DNA of 64,000 nt from Schauerella aestuarii. Lineage in GTDB: Bacteria > Pseudomonadota > Gammaproteobacteria > Burkholderiales > Burkholderiaceae_B. The stretch is taken from positions 1 to 64,000 of the forward strand of contig NZ_SIZW01000040.1 of the NCBI RefSeq assembly GCF_009866805.1, in the 5' to 3' direction. Of the stretch, positions 8,940 to 20,821 are shown piece after piece; within the stretch, counting starts at the first letter, position 1, and every line of letters starts with the position of its first letter. The notes under the pieces were generated by a model, which was not told the DNA's origin, did no database searches, and saw nothing but the letters and a program-made list of their open reading frames with translations. Position numbers and translations under genes: made by a program.

Positions 8940-10666
8940 AGCGCGTGCCGTTCTTCGATAATCCCGTGCTGCGCGGCCAGTTGCCGACGTGGCGTGCGCG
9001 CCTGGTGTTGATCCTGTTGTTTCTCGGGTTCACCACCCTGATCGGGCGGGCGTTGTTCCTGCAGGGCCTGTCGACCGAATTCCTGCAGCAGCAGGGCGAG
9101 CGCCGCTACGAGCGCACGTTGTCGCTGGCCGCCACGCGCGGCAAGATTCTCGACCGCAACGGCGGCGTGCTTGCCTCGAGCGTGCCGGCGCGCGCCATCT
9201 GGGCCATCCCCGAAGATGTGAAGCCCGCGACGCCCGAGCAACTCGAGTCGCTGGCCAAGCTGATCGAGATGCCCGCGCGCGATCTGCGTGCGCGTTTGTC
9301 GGATGAAGACAAGAACTTCGTTTACCTGAAGCGTCAGGTGGCGATGGAAGTGGCCGAGCAGATCAAGCATCTGGGCGTACCGGGCGTGCATCAGCAGCCG
9401 GAAACGCGCCGTCTTTATCCCGATGGCGAAGTGATGGCCCACGTGGTCGGCTTCAACAGCGTTGAAGATAAAGGTCAGGAAGGGGTCGAGCTGGCCTTCA
9501 ATAATCTGTTGTCCGGCACGCCGGGCAGCCGCCGTGTGATCAAGGATCGCCTGGGTCGCGTGATCGAGGACGTGCAAGCCGTGGTGCCACCTGTCGATGG
9601 CAAGGATTTGCGTCTGTCGATCGATACGCGCTTGCAGTTTCTGGTATCCAAAGCATTGATGGATGCGATGGAAGAGCGCGGCGCGCGTGCTGCGGCCGCC
9701 GTGGTGCTCGACGTGCGTACGGGCGAGATTCTGGCGTTGGCGAATGTGCCCACGTTCGATCCCAACAATCGCGAAACGCTGAAAAGCTCTAATCTGCGCA
9801 ACACCGCCATTACCGATACGTTCGAGCCGGGCTCGATCATGAAGCCGTTCACCGCCGCATTGGCGCTGGATCTGGGCCGCATCACGACCTCGACGATGTT
9901 CGAGACGGGCAACGGCAAGTTCCGTTATCAAGGCAGCACCATCAGCGACGTGAGCCGCAACGGCACGATCGCCGTGGCCGACGTGCTGCGCCGCTCGAGC
10001 AACATCGGGATGACGATGATTTCGGAGCGGCTCGAGCCGCGCGAGATGTGGGATCGCTTCACGGAACTCGGTTTGGGGCAGGCGCCGCAATTGGGTTTCC
10101 CCGGTGCCGCACCCGGTCGCTTGCGTCCGTGGGAACGCTGGCGCCTGATCGAGAAGGCAACAATGGCGTACGGCTACGGCCTGTCGGTCTCGTTGCTGCA
10201 GATGGCGCGCGCCTATACCGTGTTTGCGCGTGAGGGCGATATGGTGTCGTTGACGTTGGTCAAGCGTGAGAGCGAGCCCACCAGCGTGAAAGTCTATCCG
10301 CCCAAGATTGCGAAGATGATTCGCGGCATGCTCGAGGCGGCCGCCGGTCCCGACGGCGCGAAAGCGGCGCAAGTGCAGGGCTATCGTGTGGCCGGCAAGA
10401 GCGGTACCGCGCGCAAGATCGTTGACGGCAAGTACAGCACCAGCCGCTATCGCAGTTCGTTCGTGGGGTTTGCCCCAGTGTCGGATCCGCAGATCGTCGT
10501 GGCCGTGACCATCGATGAGCCGAGCAAAGGCGCCTACTACGGTGGTGCCGTTGCCGCGCCGGTGTTTGCCCGGATCGTAGGTGGCAGCTTGCGCATGATG
10601 GGTGTACAACCCGATGCGCCGTTCGAGTCGACGATTGTGGCCGGCATGCAGGAGCCGCGCCGGTGA
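8936..10666 (+). CDS. ftsI: Peptidoglycan D,D-transpeptidase FtsI (PBP3)
   Basis: A 576-residue class B penicillin-binding protein that cross-links septal peptidoglycan. It has a single membrane helix at about residues 22-42, a dimerisation/pedestal domain, and a C-terminal transpeptidase domain. The active-site motifs are intact: S300-I-M-K303 (SxxK), S354-S-N356 (SxN) and K488-S-G-T491 (KSGT). ATG at 8936 overlaps the ftsL stop by 4 nt. The open frame extends upstream to 8774 but only as a shadow of ftsL. Confidence 0.96.
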   Translation: MKRVPFFDNPVLRGQLPTWRARLVLILLFLGFTTLIGRALFLQGLSTEFLQQQGERRYERTLSLAATRGKILDRNGGVLASSVPARAIWAIPEDVKPATPEQLESLAKLIEMPARDLRARLSDEDKNFVYLKRQVAMEVAEQIKHLGVPGVHQQPETRRLYPDGEVMAHVVGFNSVEDKGQEGVELAFNNLLSGTPGSRRVIKDRLGRVIEDVQAVVPPVDGKDLRLSIDTRLQFLVSKALMDAMEERGARAAAAVVLDVRTGEILALANVPTFDPNNRETLKSSNLRNTAITDTFEPGSIMKPFTAALALDLGRITTSTMFETGNGKFRYQGSTISDVSRNGTIAVADVLRRSSNIGMTMISERLEPREMWDRFTELGLGQAPQLGFPGAAPGRLRPWERWRLIEKATMAYGYGLSVSLLQMARAYTVFAREGDMVSLTLVKRESEPTSVKVYPPKIAKMIRGMLEAAAGPDGAKAAQVQGYRVAGKSGTARKIVDGKYSTSRYRSSFVGFAPVSDPQIVVAVTIDEPSKGAYYGGAVAAPVFARIVGGSLRMMGVQPDAPFESTIVAGMQEPRR

Positions 10667-13512
10667 GCGCCGCGATGGCCGCGGATCTGAATGCGATGGC
10701 GCCGGCAGGCGCCATCATGAAATGGTTGCGCACGCATGTGGCGGCCACTGCGGACTTGCGTCTGGATTCGCGCGCCGTGCAGGCGGGCGACGTGTTCTTT
10801 GCTTGCCAGGGCGGCACCCAAGCCGGCCGCAGCTTTATCGCCGACGCGTTGACGCGCGGCGCGGCCGCTGTCGTGGTCGAGACCGAGGGCGGTGACATCG
10901 CCGACCAGACCGACGCCGAGGGCGTGCCCCACCTGGCCGTGCCTGGCCTGCGCGCCGCGCTGGGCGCACTGGGCGACGCCTGGTATGGCCAGCCGTCTGC
11001 CGCGATCTCGGTGATTGCCGTCACGGGCACGAACGGTAAAACGTCGACTGCGCACTGGGTGGCCCAGTCGCTCAATCATGTCGGCAAGCCTTGCGGCATC
11101 ATGGGTACGCTGGGCACGACCTTGCCGGACGGCACGCAATTGGCCGGCGAGCTCACCACACCCGACGTGCTGTCGATGCACCGTCTGCTCGCCACGTTGC
11201 GCGCAGCGGGCGCCGAAGCGGTTGCGCTCGAGGCGTCCTCGATCGGCATGGTGCAAGGCCGTCTGGATGGCGTGCGAGTGGGTATTGCGGCGTTTACCAA
11301 TCTCACGCGCGACCATCTCGATTACCACGGCGACATGGCCGCGTACGAACGCGCCAAAGCGTTGTTGTTTGCACTGCCGGGCGTCTCCGCCGCCGTCGTG
11401 AATCTGGACGACGAAGCCGGCCGCCGTCTTGCCGATACGTTGCCTGCGGACATCGTCCTGGGTTTTGGCGCCGCGCCCGAATACGCCGATCGTGCCACGA
11501 TCGCGGCGCGCGAGGTGCAGGCCACCGCGCAAGGTCAGGTGTTCACCCTGGTGGGATCCGGCGGCGAAGCGCAGATCGTGACGCCGCTGCTGGGTGCGCA
11601 CAATGTGTCGAATCTGTTGTTGGTCGCGGGTGTATTGACGCGTCTTGGCTGGCCGTTGGCGGCGATCGCGCGCGCCATCGCCAGTGTCGAGCCCGTGGAT
11701 GGCCGCCTGCAAACGGTGGCGGTGCCGGCGGGTGCGGTCCGTGGGCCGTTGATTGTGGTCGATTATGCCCACACGCCGGATGCCTTGGCACGCGCGTTGA
11801 TCGCGTTGCGCCCGGTGGCCGAAGCGCGCGGCGGGCGTCTGATCTGCGTCTTCGGTTGCGGTGGCGATCGCGATCCGGGCAAGCGTCCGGAGATGGGCGC
11901 TGTGGCACAGCGTCATGCCGATGGCGTGACGGTGACGAGCGACAACCCGCGCAGCGAATCGCCGGATGCCATCATGGCGCAGATCGTGGCCGGCATGGTC
12001 GCCGCGGACGTACAACACCGCGTTGTGGCCGATCGTGCGGTCGCCATCATGACCAGCGTCTGGCACGCGATGAATGAAGACGTGGTGCTGCTCGCGGGCA
12101 AGGGCCATGAAACCTATCAGGAAGCCGAGGGGCGCAAGACGCCGTTCGACGACCGCGAATGGGCCCGCCTGGCGCTGCTGCTGCCGGCGGTGCGCGGGGT
12201 GTCGACCGATACCCGCCGCATCGGCGAAAACGAATTGTTCGTGGCGCTGACCGGGCCGTCGTTCGACGGTCATGATTATTTGTCGGTCGCGCAAGATGCC
12301 GGCGCCTGCGCGGCAGTGGTGGCCGAACGTCGGGCCGGTTGCACGCTGCAACAGATCGTGGTCGGTCCCACAGGGCCGGCACTGATGCGCATGGGCCGCG
12401 CCTGGCGCGAGCGCTACGATCTGCCGGTGATCACGGTGAGCGGCAGCAATGGCAAGACGACCACCAAGGAAATGATTGCTGCGATCCTGGCCAGTTGGCT
12501 GGGTGAGGACAATCGCCTGGCCACGGCCGGCAACTTCAATAACGATATCGGCGTGCCGTTGACGCTGTTGCGCCTGACGGATCGGCATCGTGCCGCCGTG
12601 ATCGAGCTGGGGATGAATCATCCCGGCGAGATGGCGGCGCTGGCCGATATGGCGCAAGCGCAGGTGGCCGTGATGACCAACGCGCAGCGCGAACATCAGG
12701 AATTCATGCATTCGGTGCAAGCCGTTGCGCGTGAGAACGGCGAGGCCTTTGCCGCCTTGCCGGCCGATGGCGTTGCCGTCTATCCCGGCGACGACGCCCA
12801 TGCAGGTGTATGGGCCGAGATCGTGGGTACGCGCCGGCACATCACGTTCGGACTGCGCGGCGATGTGGCCGTGCGTGCCGAAGCCATTCATGCCGAAGAC
12901 GTCGCCACCCGTTTTCGCCTCGTGACGCCTGCCGGTAGCGCCGATCTGCGGTTGCCGGTGCCGGGTGCCCACAACCTGCGCAATGCGCTGGCGGCGGCTG
13001 CGGCAGGTCAGGCGGCAGGTGCGCCGTTGTCGGCCATCGTGGTCGCCCTCGAGAACTTCAGCGCCGTTGCCGGCCGCATGCAAAAGCGCCAGATGGATGA
13101 CGGTTCGCTTTTGATCGACGACAGCTATAACGCCAATCCGGATTCGGTGCGGGCCGCGATCGATGTGCTGGCTCACTTGCCGCAACCGCGTGTACTGGTG
13201 TTGGGCGACATGGGCGAAGTGGGCGACAACGGTCCTGAAATGCATCGCGAAGTGGGCGCATATGCCCGCGAGCAGGGCATCGATGCACTCTACACCTTGG
13301 GCCAGGCCACACCGGCCTCGGTGGAAGCATTCGGGCAAGCCGGCCGGGCATGCGCCGATGTGGCAGAAATTTTGGATGCGTTGCGTGTCGTCAAGGCCCG
13401 TAGCGTATTGGTCAAAGGGTCGCGCTTCATGCGCATGGAACGGGTAGTGATGGGTCTTTCGGATAAGAACAACAATTCGGCCGCGCCGCGGGGAGATACG
13501 CATGCTGCTTGA
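10663..13512 (+). CDS. murE-murF: Fused MurE-MurF peptidoglycan precursor ligase
   Basis: A 949-residue single open frame joining two Mur ligases. Residues about 1-505 are MurE, which adds the third stem residue. They have ATP loop TGTNGKTST at about 120-128 and DNPR at about 427-430, the signature for meso-diaminopimelate. Residues about 505-949 are MurF, which adds D-Ala-D-Ala, with loop [11 protein letters not shown] near 597. The join is at about [16 protein letters not shown] with no stop codon or intervening start. Such fusion is known in Bordetella and relatives. It would couple two consecutive cytoplasmic steps. The GTG start overlaps the ftsI stop (GTGA). Confidence 0.95.
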   Translation: MSAAMAADLNAMAPAGAIMKWLRTHVAATADLRLDSRAVQAGDVFFACQGGTQAGRSFIADALTRGAAAVVVETEGGDIADQTDAEGVPHLAVPGLRAALGALGDAWYGQPSAAISVIAVTGTNGKTSTAHWVAQSLNHVGKPCGIMGTLGTTLPDGTQLAGELTTPDVLSMHRLLATLRAAGAEAVALEASSIGMVQGRLDGVRVGIAAFTNLTRDHLDYHGDMAAYERAKALLFALPGVSAAVVNLDDEAGRRLADTLPADIVLGFGAAPEYADRATIAAREVQATAQGQVFTLVGSGGEAQIVTPLLGAHNVSNLLLVAGVLTRLGWPLAAIARAIASVEPVDGRLQTVAVPAGAVRGPLIVVDYAHTPDALARALIALRPVAEARGGRLICVFGCGGDRDPGKRPEMGAVAQRHADGVTVTSDNPRSESPDAIMAQIVAGMVAADVQHRVVADRAVAIMTSVWHAMNEDVVLLAGKGHETYQEAEGRKTPFDDREWARLALLLPAVRGVSTDTRRIGENELFVALTGPSFDGHDYLSVAQDAGACAAVVAERRAGCTLQQIVVGPTGPALMRMGRAWRERYDLPVITVSGSNGKTTTKEMIAAILASWLGEDNRLATAGNFNNDIGVPLTLLRLTDRHRAAVIELGMNHPGEMAALADMAQAQVAVMTNAQREHQEFMHSVQAVARENGEAFAALPADGVAVYPGDDAHAGVWAEIVGTRRHITFGLRGDVAVRAEAIHAEDVATRFRLVTPAGSADLRLPVPGAHNLRNALAAAAAGQAAGAPLSAIVVALENFSAVAGRMQKRQMDDGSLLIDDSYNANPDSVRAAIDVLAHLPQPRVLVLGDMGEVGDNGPEMHREVGAYAREQGIDALYTLGQATPASVEAFGQAGRACADVAEILDALRVVKARSVLVKGSRFMRMERVVMGLSDKNNNSAAPRGDTHAA

Positions 13513-14671
13513 AATCGCCCGATTGCTGTCCGACGACTTCCGCAGCTTTGCGGTGTTCGAATACATCACGTTGCGCGCGGTGTTCGCGTGCGCCACGGCC
13601 TTGTTGCTTGGGCTGATCGCCGGCCCCCATGTGATCCGCAAACTCACCGAATTGAAGATCGGCCAAGCCGTGCGTGCCTACGGCCCCGAAACGCATCTGG
13701 TCAAGACTGGCACGCCCACGATGGGTGGCGCGTTGATCCTGATCTCGATCGGTTTCAGCACCATTCTGTGGGCCGACTGGAGCAATCGCTTCGTCTGGGT
13801 CGTACTGCTGGTCACCTTCGGTTTTGGTGGCATCGGCTGGATGGATGACTACCGCAAGGTGGTGTATCGCGATCCGGAGGGTATGCCCGCACGCAAGAAG
13901 TTCTTCTGGCAGGCCACCATCGGCCTGGTGGCGGCGGTTTATCTGGCGTTTGCCGTGTCGGCGCCGGCCAACACCGAACTTTGGCCCTTGTTTCGCGACT
14001 GGGTGATGAGCGGCTTCACCATGCCGTTGCCGACGCGTGCCGACTTGATCGTGCCGTTCTTCAAGACGGTCAGCTATCCGCTGGGCGTGTTCGGTTTCGT
14101 GGCCTTGACCTGGGTCGTGATCGTGGGCACCAGCAACGCCGTCAACCTTACCGATGGCCTCGATGGTTTGGCGATCATGCCCACGGTCATGGTGGGGACG
14201 GCACTGGGTATCTTCGCCTATGTGGTGGGCCGCGCCGACTATTCGAAATACCTGCTGTTTCCATACATCCCGGGCGCCTCCGAGTTGATCGTGCTGTGCG
14301 CGGCGCTGGCCGGCGCGGGCCTGGCGTTTCTCTGGTTCAACGCCTATCCGGCGCAAGTGTTCATGGGCGACGTCGGGGCGCTCGCCCTGGGAGGCGCGTT
14401 GGGCACGATCGCCGTGATCGCGCGCCAGGAAATCGTGCTTTTCATCATGGGCGGCGTGTTCGTCGTCGAGACGTTGTCAGTAATGATCCAGGTGACGTGG
14501 TTCAAGTACACCAAGCGCCGTTACGGCCAGGGGCGCCGGATTTTCCGCATGGCGCCGCTGCATCACCATTTCGAAGTGGGCGGCTGGAAGGAAACCCAGG
14601 TCGTCGTGCGCTTCTGGATCATCAGCATGATGCTGGTGCTTATCGGTCTTTCCACATTGAAACTGCGATGA
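13502..14671 (+). CDS. mraY: Phospho-MurNAc-pentapeptide transferase MraY
   Basis: A 389-residue polytopic inner-membrane enzyme that transfers phospho-MurNAc-pentapeptide to undecaprenyl phosphate, giving lipid I. It has about ten hydrophobic helices. Conserved cytoplasmic motifs are [20 protein letters not shown] (the DD pair), [26 protein letters not shown] and [18 protein letters not shown] overlaps the end of murEF by 11 nt. Confidence 0.97.
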   Translation: MLLEIARLLSDDFRSFAVFEYITLRAVFACATALLLGLIAGPHVIRKLTELKIGQAVRAYGPETHLVKTGTPTMGGALILISIGFSTILWADWSNRFVWVVLLVTFGFGGIGWMDDYRKVVYRDPEGMPARKKFFWQATIGLVAAVYLAFAVSAPANTELWPLFRDWVMSGFTMPLPTRADLIVPFFKTVSYPLGVFGFVALTWVVIVGTSNAVNLTDGLDGLAIMPTVMVGTALGIFAYVVGRADYSKYLLFPYIPGASELIVLCAALAGAGLAFLWFNAYPAQVFMGDVGALALGGALGTIAVIARQEIVLFIMGGVFVVETLSVMIQVTWFKYTKRRYGQGRRIFRMAPLHHHFEVGGWKETQVVVRFWIISMMLVLIGLSTLKLR

Positions 14672-16197
14672 ACGATACGGCTGTCACCCACGTTGCTGCC
14701 CCGCACGCCTTGATCCTCGGATTGGGAGAGACCGGTGTGGCCGCTGCGCGCTGGTGCGTGCGCGAAGGCGTGCGCGTGACGGTGGCCGATACCCGTGCGC
14801 AGCCCGCCGGTGTCGACACCATTCGCGCGTTGCCCGGCGCTGAGGCCGTGACGTTTGCTTTGGGTGCGTCGCCGTTCGACACGGGGTTGCTGGCCGGTGT
14901 GACGCAGGTCGTATTGAGCCCGGGCCTGGCGCCGACCGCGCCGGAAGTCGTGGCGATTCTGGCGCAGGCCAAGGCCGAGGGCATCGAAGTCGTCGGCGAA
15001 ATCGAGCTCTTTGCGCGCGCCTTGGCGCAATTGGCCGAGCAGCAGGAATATCGGCCGCGCGTGCTTGCCGTCACCGGCACGAACGGCAAAACCACCGTCA
15101 CGGCGTTGACGCGCCAAATGGTGGAAGCGGGCGGGCTGCGGGCGCGCGCTGCGGGCAACATCAGCCCGGCCGCGCTGAGCGCCTTGATCGACGCGCTGGA
15201 TGAAAACGATTTGCCCGCCGTGTGGGTGATCGAGCTGTCGAGCTTCCAGCTGGAAACGACGACCAGCCTCGTGGCCGATGCTGCGGTTGTGCTCAACGTG
15301 ACCCAGGATCATCTCGACTGGCACGGTGATATGGCCGCCTACACGCGCGCCAAAGCCCGGATTTTCACGCAAGCCAAAGTCGCCATTGTCAATCGCGACG
15401 ACGCGGCCGTGATGGGTATGGTGGCGGATGCCGCCGCGCTGAACGTACGTAGTTTCGGCCGCGATCTGCCGCCGCTCGTGGGTGACTTAGGTCTCGAAAC
15501 GGGCAATGGTGTGGCTTGGCTGGTTGCCGCCGAAAGTACTGAGTTCGATGACATGCCGGCACCTGTGCGCCGCAAGAAGAATGCACCGCCGCCCGTGCGC
15601 GCCGCAGGCCGCGTGTCGCGGCTGATGCCGGTCGATGCCATGCCGCTGCGCGGGTTGCACAACGCCACCAACGTGCTGGCGGCGCTGGCGCTGGGCCGTG
15701 CGCTGGACATCGGCTGGGGCCCCATGCTGCGCGCGGTGCGCGAGTATGCCGGCGAGCCGCATCGCGCCCAGTTTGTGCGCACGATCCAGGGTGTGGATTT
15801 CATCAATGACAGCAAAGGCACCAACGTGGGTGCCACGGTCGCGGCACTGGAAGGCCTGGGTCAACAGGTCGTTTTGATCGCCGGCGGTTTGGGCAAAGGC
15901 CAGGACTTTTCGCCGCTCGAACCGGTGGTGGCGCAACACGCGCGCACGGTGGTGCTGATTGGGCAGGATGCCCGCTTGATCGGCGACGTGCTCGCGTCCA
16001 CGGGCGTGCCGCTGGTGTATGCCGACACGCTGGATGCTGCCGTGACGGCGGCGATGGCGGCGGCGCAAGCCGGCGATGCCGTGTTGCTGTCGCCGGCCTG
16101 CGCAAGCATGGATATGTTTCGCAACTATCCGCATCGCGGCCAAACGTTTATCGACGCCGTGAGCGCGTTGGCGCTGGATCACGGAGAGATCGCATGA
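14668..16197 (+). CDS. murD: UDP-N-acetylmuramoylalanine--D-glutamate ligase MurD
   Basis: A 509-residue cytoplasmic ligase that adds D-glutamate to UDP-MurNAc-L-Ala. An N-terminal Rossmann-like domain starts at [16 protein letters not shown]. The central ATP loop is [10 protein letters not shown], followed by [14 protein letters not shown] and [13 protein letters not shown]. The C-terminal domain contains [13 protein letters not shown] and [12 protein letters not shown]. It is longer than E. coli MurD (438), with a proline- and lysine-rich insertion ([13 protein letters not shown]) in the central domain. ATG overlaps the mraY stop. Confidence 0.96.
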   Translation: MNDTAVTHVAAPHALILGLGETGVAAARWCVREGVRVTVADTRAQPAGVDTIRALPGAEAVTFALGASPFDTGLLAGVTQVVLSPGLAPTAPEVVAILAQAKAEGIEVVGEIELFARALAQLAEQQEYRPRVLAVTGTNGKTTVTALTRQMVEAGGLRARAAGNISPAALSALIDALDENDLPAVWVIELSSFQLETTTSLVADAAVVLNVTQDHLDWHGDMAAYTRAKARIFTQAKVAIVNRDDAAVMGMVADAAALNVRSFGRDLPPLVGDLGLETGNGVAWLVAAESTEFDDMPAPVRRKKNAPPPVRAAGRVSRLMPVDAMPLRGLHNATNVLAALALGRALDIGWGPMLRAVREYAGEPHRAQFVRTIQGVDFINDSKGTNVGATVAALEGLGQQVVLIAGGLGKGQDFSPLEPVVAQHARTVVLIGQDARLIGDVLASTGVPLVYADTLDAAVTAAMAAAQAGDAVLLSPACASMDMFRNYPHRGQTFIDAVSALALDHGEIA

Positions 16198-17387
16198 GTC
16201 TGTTCACCGAACTCACGGGCAGTCTCAATGCCGTGCGGCCTGGCCGCACGAAGATGCGCAACTACGATCTGGCGCTGGTGCTGGCCGTCTCGACCCTGCT
16301 GCTGCTGGGTGCGCTGATGGTGTACTCGGCCTCGATCGGCCTGGCCGACGGTCCGCGCTACGCGTCCTACGGCAAATACTATTTCGTGATCCGCCACGGC
16401 GCCTTTCTGGCGATCGGTCTGGTGGGCGCAGCTGTGTGCTACACGATCCCGACGCGCGTGTGGCAGCGTTGCGCGATTCCGCTGTTTGCGTTTGCGATGT
16501 TTCTTCTGGCCGCCGTGCTCGTGCCCGGTATCGGACGCGAAGTGAACGGTGCGCACCGCTGGATTCCGCTGGGTCCGCTGAATTTCCAGCCCTCGGAGTT
16601 GATGAAGCTCGCCGCATTGCTTTACGCCGCCGATTACACGGTGCGTAAGCAAGAGCACATGCAGAATTTTGCACGCGGCTTCCTGCCCATGGCGTTCGCG
16701 CTGTGCGCGGTCGGCATGCTGCTGTTGCTCGAGCCCGACCTGGGTGCCTTCATGGTGATCGTGGCCATCGCCATCGGCATCATCTTCATCGGCGGCATCA
16801 ACGGCGCGTACTTCAGCGCGTTGCTGGGCATGATGCTGACCACCTTCTTCGTGCTGATCTGGATTTCGCCGTGGCGCCGCGCGCGCCTGTTCGCCTACCT
16901 CGATCCGTGGAACGACGCCAATGCCTATGGCAGCGCTTATCAGTTGTCGCATTCGCTGATCGCGCTGGGCCGCGGCGAGTGGTTCGGCGTCGGACTGGGC
17001 GCGAGTGTGGAAAAGTTGCATTACCTCCCCGAAGCGCACACCGACTTCCTGATGGCGGTCGTGGGTGAAGAACTCGGTTTCGTTGGCGTGTTTGCGGTGG
17101 TGACGTTGTTCGCCATCGTGGTGTCGCGCGGCTTTGAGATCGGTCGCCAGGCGATCGCCATGGAGCGCACGTTCAGTGGCCTGGTCGCCAACGGCGTGGC
17201 CATGTGGTTCGGCGTGCAGGCCTTCATCAATATGGGTGTGTGCCTGGGCCTGTTGCCCACCAAAGGTCTGACGTTGCCGCTGATGAGCTACGGCGGTTCG
17301 GGCATCGTGATGAACCTGTGCGCGCTGGCCGTGTTGCTGCGTGTGGATTACGAAAATCGCGTGCTGATGCGTGGAGGCCGCGTATGA
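16194..17387 (+). CDS. ftsW: Septal peptidoglycan polymerase FtsW
   Basis: A 397-residue SEDS-family glycosyltransferase with about ten membrane helices; with FtsI it builds septal peptidoglycan from lipid II. Conserved features are [44 protein letters not shown] and [18 protein letters not shown] overlaps the murD stop and its stop overlaps murG. Confidence 0.96.
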   Translation: MSLFTELTGSLNAVRPGRTKMRNYDLALVLAVSTLLLLGALMVYSASIGLADGPRYASYGKYYFVIRHGAFLAIGLVGAAVCYTIPTRVWQRCAIPLFAFAMFLLAAVLVPGIGREVNGAHRWIPLGPLNFQPSELMKLAALLYAADYTVRKQEHMQNFARGFLPMAFALCAVGMLLLLEPDLGAFMVIVAIAIGIIFIGGINGAYFSALLGMMLTTFFVLIWISPWRRARLFAYLDPWNDANAYGSAYQLSHSLIALGRGEWFGVGLGASVEKLHYLPEAHTDFLMAVVGEELGFVGVFAVVTLFAIVVSRGFEIGRQAIAMERTFSGLVANGVAMWFGVQAFINMGVCLGLLPTKGLTLPLMSYGGSGIVMNLCALAVLLRVDYENRVLMRGGRV

Positions 17388-18457
17388 CCGGCCGCACGAT
17401 CATGATCATGGCGGGCGGCACTGGCGGGCATATCATGCCGGGCCTGGCCGTGGCTGAAGTATTGACCGCGCGCGGCTGGCGGGTGCTGTGGTTGGGCAAC
17501 CCCGACCGCATGGAAGGCCGTCTGGTGCCGGCGCGTGGGCTGCCGTTGATTCCGCTGCGCTTTGCCGGCTTGCGCGGCAAGGGCGCCGCCGCATTGCTGA
17601 AATTGCCGTTCCTGCTTTCGCGAGCCTGCCTGCAGGCTTGGCGCCGCCTGGGCGAGCATGCGCCCGATGTGGTGCTGGGTATGGGCGGTTACGTCGCATT
17701 TCCGGGTGGCGCCATGGCGCGCCTGCGTGGGATTCCGCTGGTGGTGCACGAACAGAACGCGATTGCCGGTACGGCCAATCGGGCACTGGCGCGTATCGCG
17801 GGCAATGTGTTGACGGGCTTTCCGAACGCGTTGCCGGGCGCGCGCCATCTGGGCAATCCCGTGCGTGCCGACGTGCGCGCCCTGCCGTCGCCGGCCGAAC
17901 GCTACGCAACGCGCACCGGTGCGCTGCGCGTGCTGGTCGTGGGCGGTAGCCTCGGCGCCGAGGCGCTCAATACCCTGGTGCCGCAAGCGATGGCCTTGTT
18001 GCCGTCCGACGCGCGACCGACGATCGTGCACCAGGCCGGCGAAAAGCATATCGACGCCTTGCGCGCGCGCTATGCGCAAGCCGGTGTGGCTGCCAAATGC
18101 CGCGCGTTCATCGACGACATGGCCGTCGAACTGGGCGCTGCCGATCTGGTGATCTGCCGCGCCGGCGCCATGACGGTCGCCGAAATCGCCGCAGCGGGCG
18201 TGGCCGCACTCTTTGTGCCGCTGCCGCATGCCATCGACGATCACCAGACCGCCAATGCGCGCTATCTGGCGGATCACGACGCGGCGTGGTTGTTCAAGCA
18301 ATCGACGCTCGATCCTACGGCGCTGGCGGATGTGCTCCGCGGGATGCGCCGTTCCGAATTACTCGCCGTCGCCGAGCGTGCGCGCCATTACGCGCGCCCC
18401 GACGCGGCCACCGATATCGCCGACGTGTGCGAGCACGCCGCGGGCAAAGTGTCATGA
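17384..18457 (+). CDS. murG: Lipid II synthase MurG
   Basis: A 357-residue membrane-associated GT-B glycosyltransferase that adds GlcNAc to lipid I. N-terminal glycine loop [11 protein letters not shown], the [13 protein letters not shown] and [10 protein letters not shown] motifs, and a C-terminal UDP-GlcNAc site around [10 protein letters not shown] and [15 protein letters not shown] are present. ATG at 17384 overlaps the ftsW stop; the upstream extension is a frame shadow. Confidence 0.97.
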   Translation: MTGRTIMIMAGGTGGHIMPGLAVAEVLTARGWRVLWLGNPDRMEGRLVPARGLPLIPLRFAGLRGKGAAALLKLPFLLSRACLQAWRRLGEHAPDVVLGMGGYVAFPGGAMARLRGIPLVVHEQNAIAGTANRALARIAGNVLTGFPNALPGARHLGNPVRADVRALPSPAERYATRTGALRVLVVGGSLGAEALNTLVPQAMALLPSDARPTIVHQAGEKHIDALRARYAQAGVAAKCRAFIDDMAVELGAADLVICRAGAMTVAEIAAAGVAALFVPLPHAIDDHQTANARYLADHDAAWLFKQSTLDPTALADVLRGMRRSELLAVAERARHYARPDAATDIADVCEHAAGKVS

Positions 18458-19860
18458 AGCATCGCATCCAACACATTCATTTCGTCGGCATCGGCGGATC
18501 GGGCATGAGCGGCATCGCCGAAGTGCTGCTCAATCTCGGCTATGCCATCAGCGGGTCGGACCTGAACGCATCGGCCGTGACGCGTCATCTGGCCGAGCGT
18601 GGCGCGCAGGTGCACATCGGGCACGACGCGGCCAATGTGAAAGGCGCCGACGCCATCGTGACGTCGACGGCCGTGGCCGGCGACAACCCCGAAGTGATCG
18701 CCGCGCGTGCGGCGCGCATTCCCGTTGTGCCGCGCGCGATCATGCTGGCCGAATTGATGCGTTTGAAGCGCGGGATTGCCGTGGCGGGTACGCACGGCAA
18801 AACCACGACCACCAGCCTGATCGCCAGCATTCTTGCCGGCGGCGGCCTGGACCCCACGTTCGTAATCGGCGGCCGCCTGAATTCGGCCGGCGCTAATGCG
18901 CGCCTGGGGCAGGGCGATTACATCGTGGTCGAAGCCGACGAGTCGGACGCCTCCTTCCTGAATCTGCTGCCGGTGATGGCCGTCGTGACCAATATTGACG
19001 CCGATCACATGGATACCTACGGCCATGACGTGGCGCGCCTGAAGAGCGCGTTCATCGAGTTCACGCAGAAGCTGCCGTTCTACGGCAGCGCCGTGCTGTG
19101 CCTGGACGACGCGAACGTGCGCGAAATCATGCCGTTCGTCTCGCGTCCCATCACGACTTACGGCCTGACGCCTGACGCACAGATCTACGGCCACGATGTG
19201 GTGGCGCATGGCACCACCATGCGTTTCAAGGTCGATCGCCGCGATCGCGACGTGGTGTTGCCCCCGCTGGATGTGGAGCTGGCCTTGCCGGGTCTGCACA
19301 ACGTGCGCAACGCACTCGCCGCCATCGCCGTGGCCTCCGAACTGGGTGTGGCCGATGAGGCGATTTGCCAGGCACTGGCCTCGTTCAATGGCGTGGGCCG
19401 ACGCTTCACGCAAGTGGGTGACTTTGCGGTGCCGGCCCGCCGAGGTGGCGGCACGTACACCGTGATCGACGACTACGGTCATCACCCGGTCGAGATGGCG
19501 GCAACCCTGGCGGCTGCACGGGGCGCATGGCCCGAGCGGCGTGTGGTGCTGGCGTTTCAGCCGCATCGCTATACCCGCACGCGGGACTGCTTCGAAGATT
19601 TCGTGCGCGTGCTCAGTTCGGCCGACGCGGTGCTGTTGACCGAGGTGTATGCCGCTGGCGAAACGCCGCTGGTCGCCGCCGACGGCCGGGCCCTGGCGCG
19701 CGCGGTGCGCGTGGCCGGCAAGATCGAGCCGGTGTTCGTGAATGAAGTGAATGAACTGCCGGCCGCATTGGACGATTTCGTGCGCGACGGCGATGTGGTG
19801 ATTTTCATGGGGGCGGGTTCGATCAGCCGCATCCCGGCGCAACTTGGAGAACGGGCATGA
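18454..19860 (+). CDS. murC: UDP-N-acetylmuramate--L-alanine ligase MurC
   Basis: A 468-residue cytoplasmic ligase for the first amino acid of the peptidoglycan stem. It shows the N-terminal [16 protein letters not shown] nucleotide-binding fold, ATP loop [34 protein letters not shown] and the C-terminal DDYGHHPVE. Length is near the family mean. ATG overlaps the murG stop, keeping translational coupling through the cluster. Confidence 0.97.
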   Translation: MKHRIQHIHFVGIGGSGMSGIAEVLLNLGYAISGSDLNASAVTRHLAERGAQVHIGHDAANVKGADAIVTSTAVAGDNPEVIAARAARIPVVPRAIMLAELMRLKRGIAVAGTHGKTTTTSLIASILAGGGLDPTFVIGGRLNSAGANARLGQGDYIVVEADESDASFLNLLPVMAVVTNIDADHMDTYGHDVARLKSAFIEFTQKLPFYGSAVLCLDDANVREIMPFVSRPITTYGLTPDAQIYGHDVVAHGTTMRFKVDRRDRDVVLPPLDVELALPGLHNVRNALAAIAVASELGVADEAICQALASFNGVGRRFTQVGDFAVPARRGGGTYTVIDDYGHHPVEMAATLAAARGAWPERRVVLAFQPHRYTRTRDCFEDFVRVLSSADAVLLTEVYAAGETPLVAADGRALARAVRVAGKIEPVFVNEVNELPAALDDFVRDGDVVIFMGAGSISRIPAQLGERA

Positions 19861-20807
19861 CATTCGATTTCGGCAAAGTCGGCGTGTTGTACGGCGGTCG
19901 CTCGGCCGAACGTGAGGTCTCGCTGATGTCGGGCACCGGCGTGCATGAAGCGCTGCTGAGCAAGGGCGTGGATGCGCACCTGTTCGATACCGGCGTGAAA
20001 AGCCTGGCCGACCTGGCTGCGGCCGGATTCGATCGCGTCTTCATCGCCTTGCATGGCCGTTACGGCGAAGACGGCACGCTCCAAGGCGCGCTCGAATTGC
20101 TTGAAATTCCCTATACGGGCAGCGGTCCCACGGCTTCGGCCGTGGCGATGGATAAAGTGCTGACCAAGCGTGTGTGGTTGCAGGTCGGCTTGCCTACGCC
20201 GGCCTTCGAATCGCTGGACGAGACGAGCGAATTGCGCACAGTGCCGGACCGCCTTGGATTGCCGCTGATTCTGAAGCCGCCGCATGAAGGCTCGACGGTC
20301 GGCATCACGAAGGTGGTGGGCTACTCCGACATGAAGACGGCTTACGCCGAGGCCGCGCGGTTCGATAGCGTGGTGCTGGCCGAACAATTCGTGCTGGGCC
20401 GCGAGATGACGATTCCGGTGCTGGGCACAGGACGCCAGGCGCGCGCGCTGCCGGTGATCGAAATCGTGGCGCCCGACGGCAACTATGACTACGAGCACAA
20501 GTACTTTTCGGACGAGACGCGCTACGACTGCCCGGCCGAATTGCCGGCCGCGTTGGCCGAATCGATGCAGCAGATTGCCGTGGATGCGTATCGCGCGCTG
20601 GATTGCGCGGGATGGGGTCGTGCCGACTTCATCCTCGATCGCGACAACCGGCCGTGGTTGCTTGAAATGAATACGTCGCCCGGGATGACGAGCCACTCGC
20701 TCGTACCGATGGCGGCACGAGCGGTCGGGATGAGTTATGCCGACCTGTGTTTGTCTATCTTGTCCGAGGCTGCGCTGAAAGTGCGTAGCCCGGCGCGGAT
20801 CGCGTAA
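19857..20807 (+). CDS. ddl: D-alanine--D-alanine ligase
   Basis: A 316-residue ATP-grasp enzyme supplying D-Ala-D-Ala for the MurF half of murEF. Motifs are [32 protein letters not shown] (with the catalytic glutamate), [23 protein letters not shown] and the metal-binding [14 protein letters not shown]. DdlB-type position in the division cluster; ATG overlaps the murC stop. Confidence 0.96.
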   Translation: MTFDFGKVGVLYGGRSAEREVSLMSGTGVHEALLSKGVDAHLFDTGVKSLADLAAAGFDRVFIALHGRYGEDGTLQGALELLEIPYTGSGPTASAVAMDKVLTKRVWLQVGLPTPAFESLDETSELRTVPDRLGLPLILKPPHEGSTVGITKVVGYSDMKTAYAEAARFDSVVLAEQFVLGREMTIPVLGTGRQARALPVIEIVAPDGNYDYEHKYFSDETRYDCPAELPAALAESMQQIAVDAYRALDCAGWGRADFILDRDNRPWLLEMNTSPGMTSHSLVPMAARAVGMSYADLCLSILSEAALKVRSPARIA

Positions 20808-20821
20808 GGTCAGGATGCTCT

